Positions 7,468 through 17,078 are shown, numbered from the stretch's first letter. The stretch: 64,000 nucleotides of DNA from Alkaliphilus flagellatus (GCF_018919215.1 NZ_JAHLQK010000003.1:372001-436000); one strand, 5' to 3'. Notes: generated by a model from the letters alone, not told the origin. Made by a program: numbers and translations.

Positions 7468-9042
7468 TTGTCAAAACGCGGTAGATTTAGTGAAGAAATT
7501 CAACGGTTTGGTAGATCCTTACTACTTCCCATTGCTGTTATGGCACCGGTGGGAATGGTACTGGGATTGGCAGGGGCTTTAGTACAAGGTTATATGATTG
7601 AACGAGTTCCTATGCTAGGCAACCCTACTATTCAACTTATTTTAACTAGTTTAAGAGATATTTCGAATGTTATTTTTAGTAATATTCCTATCCTATTCGC
7701 CATGGGTGTAGCCTATGGAATGTCTAAGAAGGAAAAGGGTATAGCGGTATTTTCATCTATTGTATCTTATTTAATTTTAAATGCTACAATCAATATTTGG
7801 TTAAAGGCAACAGGTAATCTTGCACCAGCAGATCAAATGGCTCAATTGGGTCAAGGCATGGTGTTGGGAATCCAGACCTTAAGATTAGATGTACTTGGTG
7901 GTATTATAAGTGGGCTTGTAGGATCAATTCTAGCAGATAGATTCTATGACCTGGAATTGCCAGTAGCATTTGCTTTCTTTAGTGGTAAAAAATCTGTTCC
8001 AATAATCTCTATTGGGGTAACTATGGTTATCGGATTAATAATTCCATTCTTTTGGCAAATGCTAACTAACGCATTAATTTCAATGTCTTCTGTTATATTA
8101 AGTGGACCATTTGGAGTATTTTTAAATATAGTAATGGTTCGTCTTTTAATCCCATTCGGCCTTCATCACGTTTGGAGTGCTCTACTTAGATTTACACCAG
8201 CTGGAGGAACCTATGTAATTGCAGGTGAAACTTTTGTAGGTGTATTACCAGCTCTTAACAAGATTTTATTTGAGCTAGGTCCAACTCATGAAGCATGGGA
8301 GATGCTACCAGACTTAACTAGATTTATGGCGCAAAACCAAATGCTTGTAACATTATTTATCATTCCGGCAATAGGTCTTGCTATGTATAAGTCAGCATAT
8401 GCTAAAAATAGGCCTTTTGTAAAGGGTATTATTATAACCATGGTACTTACTCCATTCCTAGGAAACGTAACAGAGCCTATGGAGTTCTCTTTCCTATTTA
8501 TTGCTCCATTACTTTATGTACTTTATGTTGCATTAGCAGCTGGAGGAGCAGTTGTACTGTATCTACTAAAGACAGGTGTAGGATATATTAGAGGAACAAT
8601 ATTTGACTTTGCTATATTTGGTCTAATGTATGAAAATACTAAATGGTATAATCTTTTAATAGTAGGTATTCCACTATTCTTCATCACATACTTCCTATTT
8701 AGCTGGGCTATTAAAAAGTGGAACATTCCAACCCCAGGTCGTGAAGAAGATGAGGTAGAATATAACTCCTTATTAAAGGAAAAGCGATATGACGAGGTTG
8801 CTGCAATTGTAATTCAGTCAATAGGCGGAAGAGCAAATATACTAAACGTTGAAAACTGTGTTACTAGATTAAGGATAGATTTAAAGGATATGAAAACAGT
8901 AGATAAAGAAAAGTTAAAGACATCTGGAACTTCTGGGATATTCTTCCCTACAAAGAACCATATACACATTGTATTTGGTCCAAACGTAGAATTTGTTAAA
9001 AATGCCGTAGACCGTGAGCTACGGGGCGAGGTGGTTAAATAG
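7468..9042 (+). CDS. PTS permease IICB, glucose/maltose superfamily, alpha-glucoside type
   Basis: Phosphotransferase permease with the membrane IIC domain (about residues 10-420, ten hydrophobic segments) fused to a IIB domain whose phospho-cysteine is C464 in ENCVTRLRIDL. 524 residues from the TTG at 7468, chosen because GAGGTGA lies 5 nt upstream. It resembles GlvC/MalB-type carriers and is followed by an RpiR regulator and a GH4 6-phospho-alpha-glucosidase, so it should import and phosphorylate an alpha-linked disaccharide. No IIA domain is encoded here or nearby, so a IIA must come from elsewhere. The operon also holds a NagA-like deacetylase, which suggests an amino sugar in the substrate. 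The gene overlaps the next by 1 nt. Confidence 0.85.
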   Translation: MSKRGRFSEEIQRFGRSLLLPIAVMAPVGMVLGLAGALVQGYMIERVPMLGNPTIQLILTSLRDISNVIFSNIPILFAMGVAYGMSKKEKGIAVFSSIVSYLILNATINIWLKATGNLAPADQMAQLGQGMVLGIQTLRLDVLGGIISGLVGSILADRFYDLELPVAFAFFSGKKSVPIISIGVTMVIGLIIPFFWQMLTNALISMSSVILSGPFGVFLNIVMVRLLIPFGLHHVWSALLRFTPAGGTYVIAGETFVGVLPALNKILFELGPTHEAWEMLPDLTRFMAQNQMLVTLFIIPAIGLAMYKSAYAKNRPFVKGIIITMVLTPFLGNVTEPMEFSFLFIAPLLYVLYVALAAGGAVVLYLLKTGVGYIRGTIFDFAIFGLMYENTKWYNLLIVGIPLFFITYFLFSWAIKKWNIPTPGREEDEVEYNSLLKEKRYDEVAAIVIQSIGGRANILNVENCVTRLRIDLKDMKTVDKEKLKTSGTSGIFFPTKNHIHIVFGPNVEFVKNAVDRELRGEVVK

Positions 9043-9797
9043 TGAATCTAAGCAAATTGACAGAGAGATATTCGGAGCTTACTGGGCTTGAGAAAAAAAT
9101 TATAGAGTATATAATGAATAATTCAGAAAAGGTAATTCATCTTACAGCTAATGAGGTAGCAGAAATATTATATGTCTCAAAAACCTCTGTTATTAATCTG
9201 TCTAAAAAGCTTGGTTTTGATGGTTATAGCGAACTTAGATACTATGTAAAAGATTATGTTCAAAACAAAAAGAAAAAGGAAGAGCTTCTATCCTTTGAAG
9301 ATATACTAGGCAATATCCAAGATGAGGTAACTAAAACCTTAGCTCTACAAAGTGAGGAGAATATAAAGGTTATTGCAGAAAAAATAATAAATTCAAGGAT
9401 AGTATATATAATTGCGAGGGGAGCTTCTAAACCTATTGCAGATCTCTTAAGCTCTAGATTAGCATTGCTTAGAGTGAAGTCTATATTTATTAGTGATCCT
9501 AATCTTATAGACGTGTTAGGAGAAGGACTCGACAAAGAGGAAACCCTTTTTGTTATGTCCCTATCTGGAGAAACAGAGAAAATATTAACTATAACTAAAG
9601 CTGCTAGGGCAAGAAGCATAGATGTTATTGCATTAACTTCTTTTTCTAGCAACTCATTACAAAAGTTAGCTAATTATAATATGTTTTGCTTTGCCGATGA
9701 TACGGAAACAAAATATAACGATTTGATTTCAAGAATTGGCTTACACACACTAACCCATATTCTAATAACGTATATCGACATGCATGGAAAGGAGTAA
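9042..9797 (+). CDS. MurR/RpiR-family transcriptional regulator
   Basis: 251 residues: an N-terminal HTH domain (about 1-77, with the helix-turn-helix near ANEVAEILYVSKTSVINLSKKLG) and a C-terminal SIS sugar-phosphate-binding domain (about 105-235). The GTG start overlaps the last base of the PTS stop codon, a sign of translational coupling. RpiR regulators with SIS domains sense phosphosugars, so this one probably responds to the phosphorylated disaccharide, or a product of it, from the PTS and controls its own operon. Its possible operator overlaps the tentative promoter near 7400. Activator or repressor mode cannot be read from the sequence. Confidence 0.85.
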   Translation: MNLSKLTERYSELTGLEKKIIEYIMNNSEKVIHLTANEVAEILYVSKTSVINLSKKLGFDGYSELRYYVKDYVQNKKKKEELLSFEDILGNIQDEVTKTLALQSEENIKVIAEKIINSRIVYIIARGASKPIADLLSSRLALLRVKSIFISDPNLIDVLGEGLDKEETLFVMSLSGETEKILTITKAARARSIDVIALTSFSSNSLQKLANYNMFCFADDTETKYNDLISRIGLHTLTHILITYIDMHGKE

Positions 9798-9801
9798 TAT
9801 T

Positions 9802-11130
9802 ATGAACCGTGAAAAACAAATAGTTACAATAGTTGGGTGTGGAAGTACAAGAACTCCTGCATTAATAGGAAGTCTAGTTAATTATAAAGAGAGGTTTCCC
9901 CTTAAAAAACTAATTTTATTCGATATTAGTAAAGAGCGTATAGATGCTCAAAAGGACTATATTAGATTAGTAATGGAAGAACATTGTCCAGAAGTGGAAC
10001 TTCTATTTACAGATGATGAAGATAAGGCATATGTAGGTACAGACTATGTATTTTGTCAAATGCGAGCTGGAAACTTTGAAATGAGAAGTCATGACGAAAA
10101 AATTCCACTAAAACATGGTTTAGTAGGACAAGAGACCTGCGGACCAGGAGGCTTTGCCTATGGTATGAGGTCTATTACACCTATGGTAAATATGGTTAAG
10201 AAAATAAGAGAATATGCGCCTGAGGCTTGGATATTAAATTATACAAATCCAGCTGCTATAGTTGCTGTAGCATTAGACAAAGTATTCCCTGACGATAAAA
10301 AAATATTAAATATATGCGATCAGCCTTACTCAATGATCAAATCTTTTGCAAAGATATTAGATGTAGATATGTACGACATTGAGCCTAGATATTTTGGATT
10401 AAATCACTTTGGATGGTTTACAAAGCTTTACCATACACCAAGTGGAGAAGATTTACTTCCAAAGTTAAAGGATTATTTGACAAACCATGAATTTAAGCCA
10501 TTTAATGCTGAGCAAAGAGATCCATCTTGGTTAGAAACCTACAAAAATGTTAATAGAATGATGGCTCATTTCCCAGAGTATTTACCTAACACATATTTAC
10601 AATATTATTTCTTCTCAGACGAAATAGTAAGAGAGAGCAACCCTGAATTTACAAGGGCAGATGAGGCTAAAAAAGGTAGAGAAAAGCAAGTATTAGATAT
10701 TTGTAAACAAGCTAGAGAACAAAATTCATTAGATGGATTACCGCTGCTTATTGGTCAAGTTCATGGAAACATGATGGTAGAGGTTGCAGAATCTATTGCT
10801 TATGATTTGAAAAAGGTATTTGTAGTTATGGTAAGAAACGAAGGCATTATTTCAAACCTACCTAAGGATGCTATAGTTGAATGTGCTGGAGAGCTTACTA
10901 AAAATGGAGCAGAAGCATATCCTTATGGCGAAGTAGATACCTTTTATAAGGGACTACTGGAAAACCAATATGCCTACGAGAAATTAACAGTGGAAGCGTG
11001 CTTAGAGGGAAATTATCAAAAAGCGATTCAGGCCTTAACTCTAAACAGGACCATAATAAATCCAAATAAGGCAAAGGCAGTACTAGATGATTTAATGGAA
11101 GTTAATGGTGAATATTGGAAATTAAAGTAA
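9802..11130 (+). CDS. GH4 NAD- and metal-dependent 6-phospho-alpha-glucosidase
   Basis: 442 residues from the ATG at 9802 (ribosome site AAGGAG 5 nt or so upstream). The family 4 glycosidase hallmarks are the NAD motif GCGSTRTP at 12-19, NYTNPAA at 146-152, the metal Cys C172 in ICDQP and the metal His H202 in GLNHFGW. C172 and H202 are at the spacing seen in B. subtilis GlvA, and the NPAA/CDxP pattern is the alpha-glucosidase branch rather than the 6-phospho-beta branch, which has CNxP. It splits a 6'-phosphorylated disaccharide by an NAD-dependent oxidation-elimination-reduction cycle needing Mn. Operonic with the PTS carrier. The exact aglycone is unknown, and the NagA-like neighbour hints at an amino sugar. 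Confidence 0.85.
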   Translation: MNREKQIVTIVGCGSTRTPALIGSLVNYKERFPLKKLILFDISKERIDAQKDYIRLVMEEHCPEVELLFTDDEDKAYVGTDYVFCQMRAGNFEMRSHDEKIPLKHGLVGQETCGPGGFAYGMRSITPMVNMVKKIREYAPEAWILNYTNPAAIVAVALDKVFPDDKKILNICDQPYSMIKSFAKILDVDMYDIEPRYFGLNHFGWFTKLYHTPSGEDLLPKLKDYLTNHEFKPFNAEQRDPSWLETYKNVNRMMAHFPEYLPNTYLQYYFFSDEIVRESNPEFTRADEAKKGREKQVLDICKQAREQNSLDGLPLLIGQVHGNMMVEVAESIAYDLKKVFVVMVRNEGIISNLPKDAIVECAGELTKNGAEAYPYGEVDTFYKGLLENQYAYEKLTVEACLEGNYQKAIQALTLNRTIINPNKAKAVLDDLMEVNGEYWKLK

Positions 11131-11142
11131 AGGAGTGATTGA

Positions 11143-12336
11143 ATGTATTTATACTGTGAGAATATTTACACTCCAGAAGGTTTTCAAAAGGGCTATTTAG
11201 AAGTAGTAGATGGGAAAATAAAGGGTATTTATAATGAAGCTACATCAGATGATATAATCGATTATAGCGATAATGTTATTATACCTGGATTTATCGATAT
11301 TCATCTTCATGGTTGGGCAACTGGGTCTTTTTGGTATGAAGGTACCAAGGAATCTATAGAAAATATGTCCAAGGAACTAGTAAAAGTAGGGGTTACATCT
11401 TACCTAGCTACTTCAGGGACAGATTCCATAGAGCAAATAAATAGGTATCTTGCTGAGGGGAAAAAGGCAGTAGATAATTGGAGTCCAGACAAGGGCGCAC
11501 AGGCCTTAGGTTTTCATTTAGAAGGTCCATTTATAAACAAAGAGTATAAAGGTATGCAAAAAGAAGAGTACTGCTTAGATCCTTCTATAGAGCTATTAAA
11601 AGGCTTTTTTGAAAGTGCAGGCAAAGAAAATGTTAAATTAATTACCATGGCACCAGAACTACCAGGAGCTGAGGAATTTATTAAATATGTAAATAATGAA
11701 GGTATTCAAATTTCTATAGGCCATAGTGCAGCAGAGTTTGAAGATGTTGAAAGACTGAAGGACCTAGGTCTAGGTGGTTTCACACATACTTTTAGTGGCA
11801 TGAGAGGATTTCACCATAGGAGGCTGGGTACCGCAGGTGCAGCTATGTATTTTGATGATATGTACGCAGAGTTTGGTAAGCAAACAGGTATGACTGTAAA
11901 GCCTGAAGCCTTTAAAATTGTTTACAGGCTAAAAGGCCCAGAAGGTATTATATTAAGCACAGATTGTACAGGTCTTGCTCATGTTACCGAGCCATTTCAT
12001 CACTATATTCGTAAGTGTACATTTATTCCTGATGGGGACTATGTTAAACTAGTTTATGACGATGGAACAGAAGAGCGAATAAGTAAATCTGACTATGATA
12101 GCGTTAAGGACTTAGAACTTAGCTTTCTTGGTTCTGTTCGTAATGTAGTAAAAAATGTACAGGCATCTATTAGTGACATAGTAAAAATGGCTTCGGAAAA
12201 TCCAGCAAAATATATTGGAGTATATGAAGCTAAGGGATCTATAGAGCCTGGTAAAGATGGAGATATTTTAGTAATTGATGATGAATGGAACCTACTTGAT
12301 GCATATGTAGGAGGAGTAAAGCAAAATATTAAATAA
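11143..12336 (+). CDS. NagA-like N-acetylglucosamine-6-phosphate deacetylase, divergent
   Basis: 397-residue amidohydrolase. Metal and catalytic residues are visible: H54-L-H56, E127 in HLEGPF, H194 in GHSAAE, H215 in THTFSGM and catalytic D274 in STDCTG. The substrate-binding DGxH loop of ordinary NagA (after the LGTAGAA stretch) is replaced by an unrelated segment near 237-252, and THLFNAM reads THTFSGM. The chemistry is therefore probably kept while the substrate differs. It follows the GH4 gene by 12 nt with a GGAG ribosome site. In this operon it would deacetylate an N-acetylated hexosamine 6-phosphate released from the imported disaccharide. No glucosamine-6-phosphate deaminase is present here. 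Confidence 0.75.
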   Translation: MYLYCENIYTPEGFQKGYLEVVDGKIKGIYNEATSDDIIDYSDNVIIPGFIDIHLHGWATGSFWYEGTKESIENMSKELVKVGVTSYLATSGTDSIEQINRYLAEGKKAVDNWSPDKGAQALGFHLEGPFINKEYKGMQKEEYCLDPSIELLKGFFESAGKENVKLITMAPELPGAEEFIKYVNNEGIQISIGHSAAEFEDVERLKDLGLGGFTHTFSGMRGFHHRRLGTAGAAMYFDDMYAEFGKQTGMTVKPEAFKIVYRLKGPEGIILSTDCTGLAHVTEPFHHYIRKCTFIPDGDYVKLVYDDGTEERISKSDYDSVKDLELSFLGSVRNVVKNVQASISDIVKMASENPAKYIGVYEAKGSIEPGKDGDILVIDDEWNLLDAYVGGVKQNIK

Positions 12337-12347
12337 TGTAATTAATT

Positions 12348-12384
12348 AGGGCTGTATTGAGCTTTTGGCGCTTAATACAGCCCT
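12348..12384 (+). terminator. Hairpin after the PTS operon, weak terminator
   Basis: 15-bp GC-containing stem, 12348-12362 with 12370-12384, one G-U pair and a 7-nt loop. No strong T-run follows, so it may allow read-through to the malic enzyme gene or act as an mRNA end. Confidence 0.5.
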
Positions 12385-12410
12385 ATAATTGTAGAAATGA
12401 GGTTAGAGAT

Positions 12411-13580
12411 ATGGATGTAAAAGAGATGAGCCTAAAGCTTCACGAGGAGAAAGTTGGTAAGATTGAAGTAGCTTCAAAGATTAGAGTAGCAAACAATGAA
12501 GACTTAAGTTTAGCATATACTCCTGGAGTAGCTGAACCATGTAAAAAAATACATGAAAACAAGGAAAATGCATTTAAATATACCGCAAAAGGTAACTTGG
12601 TAGCTGTCGTGACTGATGGTACTGCTGTGTTGGGTTTGGGGGATATAGGCCCAGAAGCGGCCATGCCTGTAATGGAAGGTAAGTCCATATTATTTAAGGA
12701 ATTTGCCAATGTAGATGCATTTCCAATTTGTCTTGATACAAAGAATGTAGATGAAATTGTTAATATTGTAAAAGCAATTTCCCCCACCTTTGGAGGCATT
12801 AACCTAGAGGACATTGGAGCACCAAGATGCTTCGAGATTGAAGAAAGACTTAGAAAAGAGCTAGATATACCTGTATTTCATGATGATCAGCATGGAACAG
12901 CTATTGTTGCTACTGCTGGACTTATTAATGCATTAAAAATAGTTAACAAAAGGCTTGATGATATAGTTGTTGTTATTAACGGAGCTGGGGCTGCAGGTGT
13001 TGCTATTACGAAGATGCTTAACAGTATGGGAGTTAAAGACATTCTGTTATGCGATAGACAGGGCATCATTTACTCAGGTCCACATAACAATATATATAAG
13101 GAAGCTATGGCTAGTATAACTAACAAAAATAAAAGACAGGGAAGCTTAGAAGATGCTATGGAGGAGGCTGATGTATTTATTGGTGTATCAGCACCAGATA
13201 TAGTAACAAAGGATATGGTAAAGGCTATGAATGTAGATCCGATTATATTTGCCCTAGCTAATCCTATCCCTGAAATTATGCCCCATGTTGCAAAGGAAGC
13301 AGGAGCTAGTGTAATAGCTTCTGGCCGTTCAGATTTCCCTAATCAAATAAATAACGTTTTAGCCTTCCCAGGTATCTTTAGAGGAGCATTGAATGCAAGA
13401 GCAAAGGAAATTAATGAGGAAATGAAATTAGCAGCAGCCTATGCAATAGCAAATCTCGTTAATGATGATGAATTAAATGCTGAATATATTATACCGAATC
13501 CATTCGATAAAAGGGTTGCAGAAAGAGTTGCAAGTGCAGTAGAAGAAGCAGCTAGAAAAACTGGTGTGACAAGAAGATAA
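12411..13580 (+). CDS. Malic enzyme (NAD(P)-dependent, short form)
   Basis: 389 residues, the short bacterial malic enzyme without the phosphotransacetylase domain. It converts malate to pyruvate and CO2. Visible motifs are SLAYTPGVAEPC near 38-49 with the catalytic Tyr, the acidic metal site in EDIGAPRCFEIE and FHDDQHGTA, the catalytic Lys in GGINLEDIG context, and the dinucleotide motif GAGAAGVA. The ATG at 12411 follows GAGGTTAG; a longer TTG reading would start inside the upstream hairpin and adds residues unlike the family. It stands alone between the PTS operon and a coat protein gene. Preference for NAD or NADP is not decidable here. Confidence 0.9.
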   Translation: MDVKEMSLKLHEEKVGKIEVASKIRVANNEDLSLAYTPGVAEPCKKIHENKENAFKYTAKGNLVAVVTDGTAVLGLGDIGPEAAMPVMEGKSILFKEFANVDAFPICLDTKNVDEIVNIVKAISPTFGGINLEDIGAPRCFEIEERLRKELDIPVFHDDQHGTAIVATAGLINALKIVNKRLDDIVVVINGAGAAGVAITKMLNSMGVKDILLCDRQGIIYSGPHNNIYKEAMASITNKNKRQGSLEDAMEEADVFIGVSAPDIVTKDMVKAMNVDPIIFALANPIPEIMPHVAKEAGASVIASGRSDFPNQINNVLAFPGIFRGALNARAKEINEEMKLAAAYAIANLVNDDELNAEYIIPNPFDKRVAERVASAVEEAARKTGVTRR

Positions 13581-13628
13581 AAAGATGATAGACTTATTGC
13601 CTAAGAGAAAAAAGCATGAATAAAAAGT

Positions 13629-13657
13629 CTCCTATTAAGCAAACTACTTAGTAGGAG
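13629..13657 (+). promoter_or_regulatory. Hairpin covering the ribosome site of the coat protein gene
   Basis: Arms 13629-13639 and 13647-13657 pair over 11 bp with one G-U. The right arm contains most of the AGGAGG of the following gene (SD 13653-13660, ATG 13667). Folding would hide the SD. A weak terminator of the malic enzyme transcript is the alternative. Confidence 0.5.
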
Positions 13658-13666
13658 GTGTTTAAT

Positions 13667-14194
13667 ATGAATATAACATTAACACAAAAAGAAAGATTAC
13701 TTTTGGAAGATCAAAAAAGCCATGAGGAATTGTGCATTAAAAAATATACTGATTATGCAAATAGAGCACAGGACCCTCAACTAAAACAAATGTTTGAAAA
13801 ACATGCTCAGCACGAACAGCAACATTTAAACACAATTAATCAAATACTTAATGGACAGGTTCCAGCTATGAACAATCAACAAGGCCAGGGTAGTCAACAA
13901 GGTGGACAACAGGGTGGAATGCAAAATCAGCAACAGAGTGGTCAAGGAACGCAAAGTATTAAACAAATACAAAATGCATCCACATCTGGAAGCTACAATG
14001 AAAAAGATAAGGAATTTTGTGACGATCTACTGATGACAGAAAAATATGTCTCTGGTACATATGATATTACTATTTTTGAATGTGGAGACAATAACTTAAG
14101 ACAAACACTTAACCATATTCAAAAAGAAGAGCAACAACATGGAGCGGATATATTTAACTATATGCAAAGTCACGGAATGTATACACCGCAATAA
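13667..14194 (+). CDS. Spore coat protein, CotF-like ferritin-fold
   Basis: 175 residues, two helical halves around a Gln/Gly-rich linker (about 65-102, repeated QQGGQQ-type motifs). The N-half (TQKERLLLEDQKSHEELCIKK start) and the C-half with the EFCDDLLMTEKYVSGTYD stretch match the coat F domain found in clostridial and bacillar spore coat proteins. Made in the mother cell and deposited on the spore surface; the His/Glu-rich helices give a ferritin-like look, but no clear di-iron motif is claimed. The ATG at 13667 has AGGAGGTG at ideal spacing, which a hairpin could cover. A strong terminator follows, so it is monocistronic. Confidence 0.85.
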   Translation: MNITLTQKERLLLEDQKSHEELCIKKYTDYANRAQDPQLKQMFEKHAQHEQQHLNTINQILNGQVPAMNNQQGQGSQQGGQQGGMQNQQQSGQGTQSIKQIQNASTSGSYNEKDKEFCDDLLMTEKYVSGTYDITIFECGDNNLRQTLNHIQKEEQQHGADIFNYMQSHGMYTPQ

Positions 14195-14195
14195 G

Positions 14196-14222
14196 AAAGA
14201 AGGGTTTAAACCCTTCTTTTTT
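14196..14222 (+). terminator. Rho-independent terminator of the coat protein gene
   Basis: A 24-nt perfect palindrome (14196-14219) folds into a GGG/CCC-containing stem with a short loop and runs into T residues. Confidence 0.85.
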
Positions 14223-14328
14223 ATTGTATATGAAAGTATAAATCTTTTAATTAGTGAGAACTTTTTTAAACCAAAAAATCTGCTATAAAAAGGAATAATA
14301 ATATTTTTTTAAAAATTACTAAAACCCA

Positions 14329-14358
14329 TTGACATAGCATAGTGATTTTCATTATACT
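14329..14358 (+). promoter_or_regulatory. Sigma-A type promoter of potABCD
   Basis: TTGACA at 14329-14334 and TATACT at 14353-14358 with an 18-nt spacer. About 70 nt upstream of the potA start. Confidence 0.7.
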
Positions 14359-14429
14359 TATTTCTAGTAATAAAAGTTTACTAATTATAAACAAAAAGTT
14401 GATTATAAGTAATAAAGGGGGTATGACTG

Positions 14430-15473
14430 GTGAGCCAACATATCATTGATTTAAAAAATATCACTAAAGTTTATGACGGCGACACATTGGTTTTAGACAA
14501 CATCAATCTTTATATTAGAAAAAATGAATTTTTAACGCTATTAGGTCCAAGTGGATGTGGTAAAACTACCACATTAAGAATTATTGGTGGTTTTGAATAC
14601 CCAACGGCGGGTGATGTTTTTTTTGAAGGAAAAAGAATCAATGATCTACCTCCTTACAAAAGACAAATAAACACTGTATTTCAAAAATATGCTTTGTTCC
14701 CACATATGAGCATATTTGAAAATATTGCTTTTGGACTTAGAATAAAAAAAATCTCTGAGAAAGAAATTAAAATAAAAGTAGAAGAAATGCTACAGCTTGT
14801 AGGACTAAAAGGATTTGAAAAAAGAACTGTAGATTCTTTAAGTGGTGGACAACAACAGAGAATAGCTATAGCTAGAGCCTTGGTTAACGAACCAGAGGTC
14901 CTTCTATTAGATGAGCCTCTTGGTGCTTTAGACTTAAAACTTAGAAAAGAAATGCAAATAGAGCTTAAAAAGATGCAACAAAGAGTAGGTATTACCTTTG
15001 TTTATGTTACTCACGATCAAGAAGAAGCCCTTACTATGTCAGATACAATTGCTGTTATGAATGGTGGAAAGATTCAACAAATAGGGTCTCCAGAGGACAT
15101 TTATAACGAGCCAAAGACAGCATTTATAGCTAACTTTATAGGTGAGAGTAATATTGTAGAAGGAACCATGATAAAAGACTATTTAGTTGAGTTTGCAAAC
15201 CAAACCTTCGATTGTGTAGACAAGGGGTTTGAGGATAATGCAGATGTGGATGTTGTAGTAAGGCCAGAAGATATTGAGATAACTACTCCGGAAAAGGGTA
15301 TGTTAAAGGGAAAAGTAATTTCTACAACATTTAAAGGTGTTCATTATGAAATGATAGTGGAGGAAAATGAAAGACAGTGGAAAATCCACGATACTATTAT
15401 GGCGCCTATGGGAAGTCATATTGGTATGAACATGGCTCCAGACTTAATCCACATTATGAAAAGGAGTAGGTAG
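14430..15473 (+). CDS. potA: Spermidine/putrescine ABC transporter ATP-binding protein
   Basis: 347 residues, GTG start after AAAGGGGG. The ABC ATPase has Walker A GPSGCGKT at 39-46, signature LSGGQQQR, Walker B LLLLDEP-type stretch with the D-loop GALD, and a switch His in YVTHDQEEA. The C-terminal 100 residues are a TOBE-type regulatory domain, as in PotA. First gene of potABCD; it hydrolyses ATP to drive polyamine import through PotB and PotC. The gene order and the downstream periplasmic-type lipoprotein make the polyamine assignment better than other group 3.A.1.11 substrates. Confidence 0.9.
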   Translation: MSQHIIDLKNITKVYDGDTLVLDNINLYIRKNEFLTLLGPSGCGKTTTLRIIGGFEYPTAGDVFFEGKRINDLPPYKRQINTVFQKYALFPHMSIFENIAFGLRIKKISEKEIKIKVEEMLQLVGLKGFEKRTVDSLSGGQQQRIAIARALVNEPEVLLLDEPLGALDLKLRKEMQIELKKMQQRVGITFVYVTHDQEEALTMSDTIAVMNGGKIQQIGSPEDIYNEPKTAFIANFIGESNIVEGTMIKDYLVEFANQTFDCVDKGFEDNADVDVVVRPEDIEITTPEKGMLKGKVISTTFKGVHYEMIVEENERQWKIHDTIMAPMGSHIGMNMAPDLIHIMKRSR

Positions 15474-15474
15474 T

Positions 15475-16296
15475 ATGAGGATAAAACAAAAAGCTGCGGC
15501 TTACCCTTATATAGGATGGTTATTAGTTTTTATAGTTGTTCCTCTAATTCTAGTTCTTTATTTTAGTTTAACATCTCAGGGTGGAGAATTTACTCTGGAA
15601 AACTATAGACGTTTTATGGACCCTGTTTATGGAAAAGTACTTTTACGTTCATTAAACTTAGCTCTTATATCTACAGTGTTTTGCTTAATATTAGGTTATC
15701 CTATGGCTATGATTATTGCTAGAACGGACATTTCTAAGCGAAACTTAATGGTTCTTCTTTTTGTACTACCTATGTGGATGAACTTTTTACTTAGAACATA
15801 TGCTTGGATGACTTTACTAGGGAAAAATGGAGTTATTAATAATATATTACAAGCCCTTAATCTTCCTGCACTAAATCTTTTATATAATAATGGGGCTGTA
15901 GTTTTAGGTATGGTATATAATTTCCTTCCATTTATGATACTGCCTATATATTCTGTACTTAGCAAGATAGATAACACTTTAATAGAAGCAGCTAAGGATC
16001 TAGGGGCAAACGAGGTTACTGTATTTAGGAAGGTAATCTTTCCAATGAGTCTACCAGGGGTAGTATCTGGTATTACTATGGTTTTTATGCCAGCGGTTAC
16101 AACCTTTGTTATTCCAAGACTTTTAGGCGGGGGACAGTATATGCTTATTGGAAACTTGGTAGAACAGCAGTTTACTTATGTATATGATTGGAACTTTGGT
16201 TCTGCTATATCTATAATAATGATGGTATTTATTTTAATAGCTATGGCAATTATGACTAAATACGACGATCAAAAAGAGGAGGGAGGATTATGGTAG
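15475..16296 (+). CDS. potB: Spermidine/putrescine ABC transporter permease PotB
   Basis: 273 residues with six hydrophobic segments and the cytoplasmic coupling loop EAAKDLGANEVTVFRKV that contacts the ATPase. Begins 1 nt after the potA stop with AAAGGAG inside the end of potA. Overlaps potC by 7 nt. Forms the inner-membrane channel with PotC. Confidence 0.9.
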   Translation: MRIKQKAAAYPYIGWLLVFIVVPLILVLYFSLTSQGGEFTLENYRRFMDPVYGKVLLRSLNLALISTVFCLILGYPMAMIIARTDISKRNLMVLLFVLPMWMNFLLRTYAWMTLLGKNGVINNILQALNLPALNLLYNNGAVVLGMVYNFLPFMILPIYSVLSKIDNTLIEAAKDLGANEVTVFRKVIFPMSLPGVVSGITMVFMPAVTTFVIPRLLGGGQYMLIGNLVEQQFTYVYDWNFGSAISIIMMVFILIAMAIMTKYDDQKEEGGLW

Positions 16297-17078
16297 GAAA
16301 ATTTATTAAAAGGTTTTATACATTTTTAATATTTGTGTTCCTATATGCTCCCATAGTCACTTTGATTGCCTTTTCCTTTAACGAGTCCCGATCTAGAGGA
16401 AAATGGGGAGGATTTACTTTAAGATGGTACAAAGAGCTTCTCTATGATGCTCCTATAAAAAATGCATTTTACTATACTATGGTAATTGCACTATTATCAG
16501 CGGTTATTGCTACAATAATTGGAACTATAGCTGCGGTGGGTATTTATAATATGGGATTTTTAGGTAAGAAAGTGGTGCTTAACCTTAACTACTTGCCTGT
16601 TTTAAATCCCGATATTGTAACAGGTGTATCCTTAATGACATTGTTTATATTCATTAATTTAGAATTAGGATTTTTATCTATGCTACTTGCCCACATTACT
16701 TTTTGTATACCCTATGTAGTGTTGGCAGTTTTACCAAAGCTAAAGCAGTTGAATAAACATTTAGCGGAGGCAGCCATGGATTTAGGTGCAACACCATTTT
16801 ATGCATTTCGTAAGGTTATTTTGCCAGAAATTATGCCAGGAATAGTTACAGGAGCATTAATGGCCTTTACACTTTCTATAGATGATTTTGTTATCAGCTT
16901 TTTTACAGCAGGTAAAGGGGTTACTAATCTTTCTATAGCTGTCTACTCTATGGCAAGAAGAGGAATTAACCCTAAAATAAATGCATTATCTACACTAATG
17001 TTTTTAGGAGTACTAGGTCTACTTTTAATTATTAACAAAAGAACTGTTGTTGAAAATAAAGGAGGAGTTAAAAAGTGA
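16290..17078 (+). CDS. potC: Spermidine/putrescine ABC transporter permease PotC
   Basis: 262 residues, six membrane segments, with an EAA loop EAAMDLGATPFYAFRKV. Starts inside the end of potB with GAGGGAGG and overlaps potD by 4 nt, so the genes are translationally coupled. Typical PotC includes SIDDFVISFF near the last helices, which is present here. Confidence 0.9.
   Translation: MVGKFIKRFYTFLIFVFLYAPIVTLIAFSFNESRSRGKWGGFTLRWYKELLYDAPIKNAFYYTMVIALLSAVIATIIGTIAAVGIYNMGFLGKKVVLNLNYLPVLNPDIVTGVSLMTLFIFINLELGFLSMLLAHITFCIPYVVLAVLPKLKQLNKHLAEAAMDLGATPFYAFRKVILPEIMPGIVTGALMAFTLSIDDFVISFFTAGKGVTNLSIAVYSMARRGINPKINALSTLMFLGVLGLLLIINKRTVVENKGGVKK

Noticed and set aside
12357-12410. Extended malic enzyme start at 12357
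   Set aside because: Falls inside a hairpin, lacks an SD, and adds residues not found in the family.
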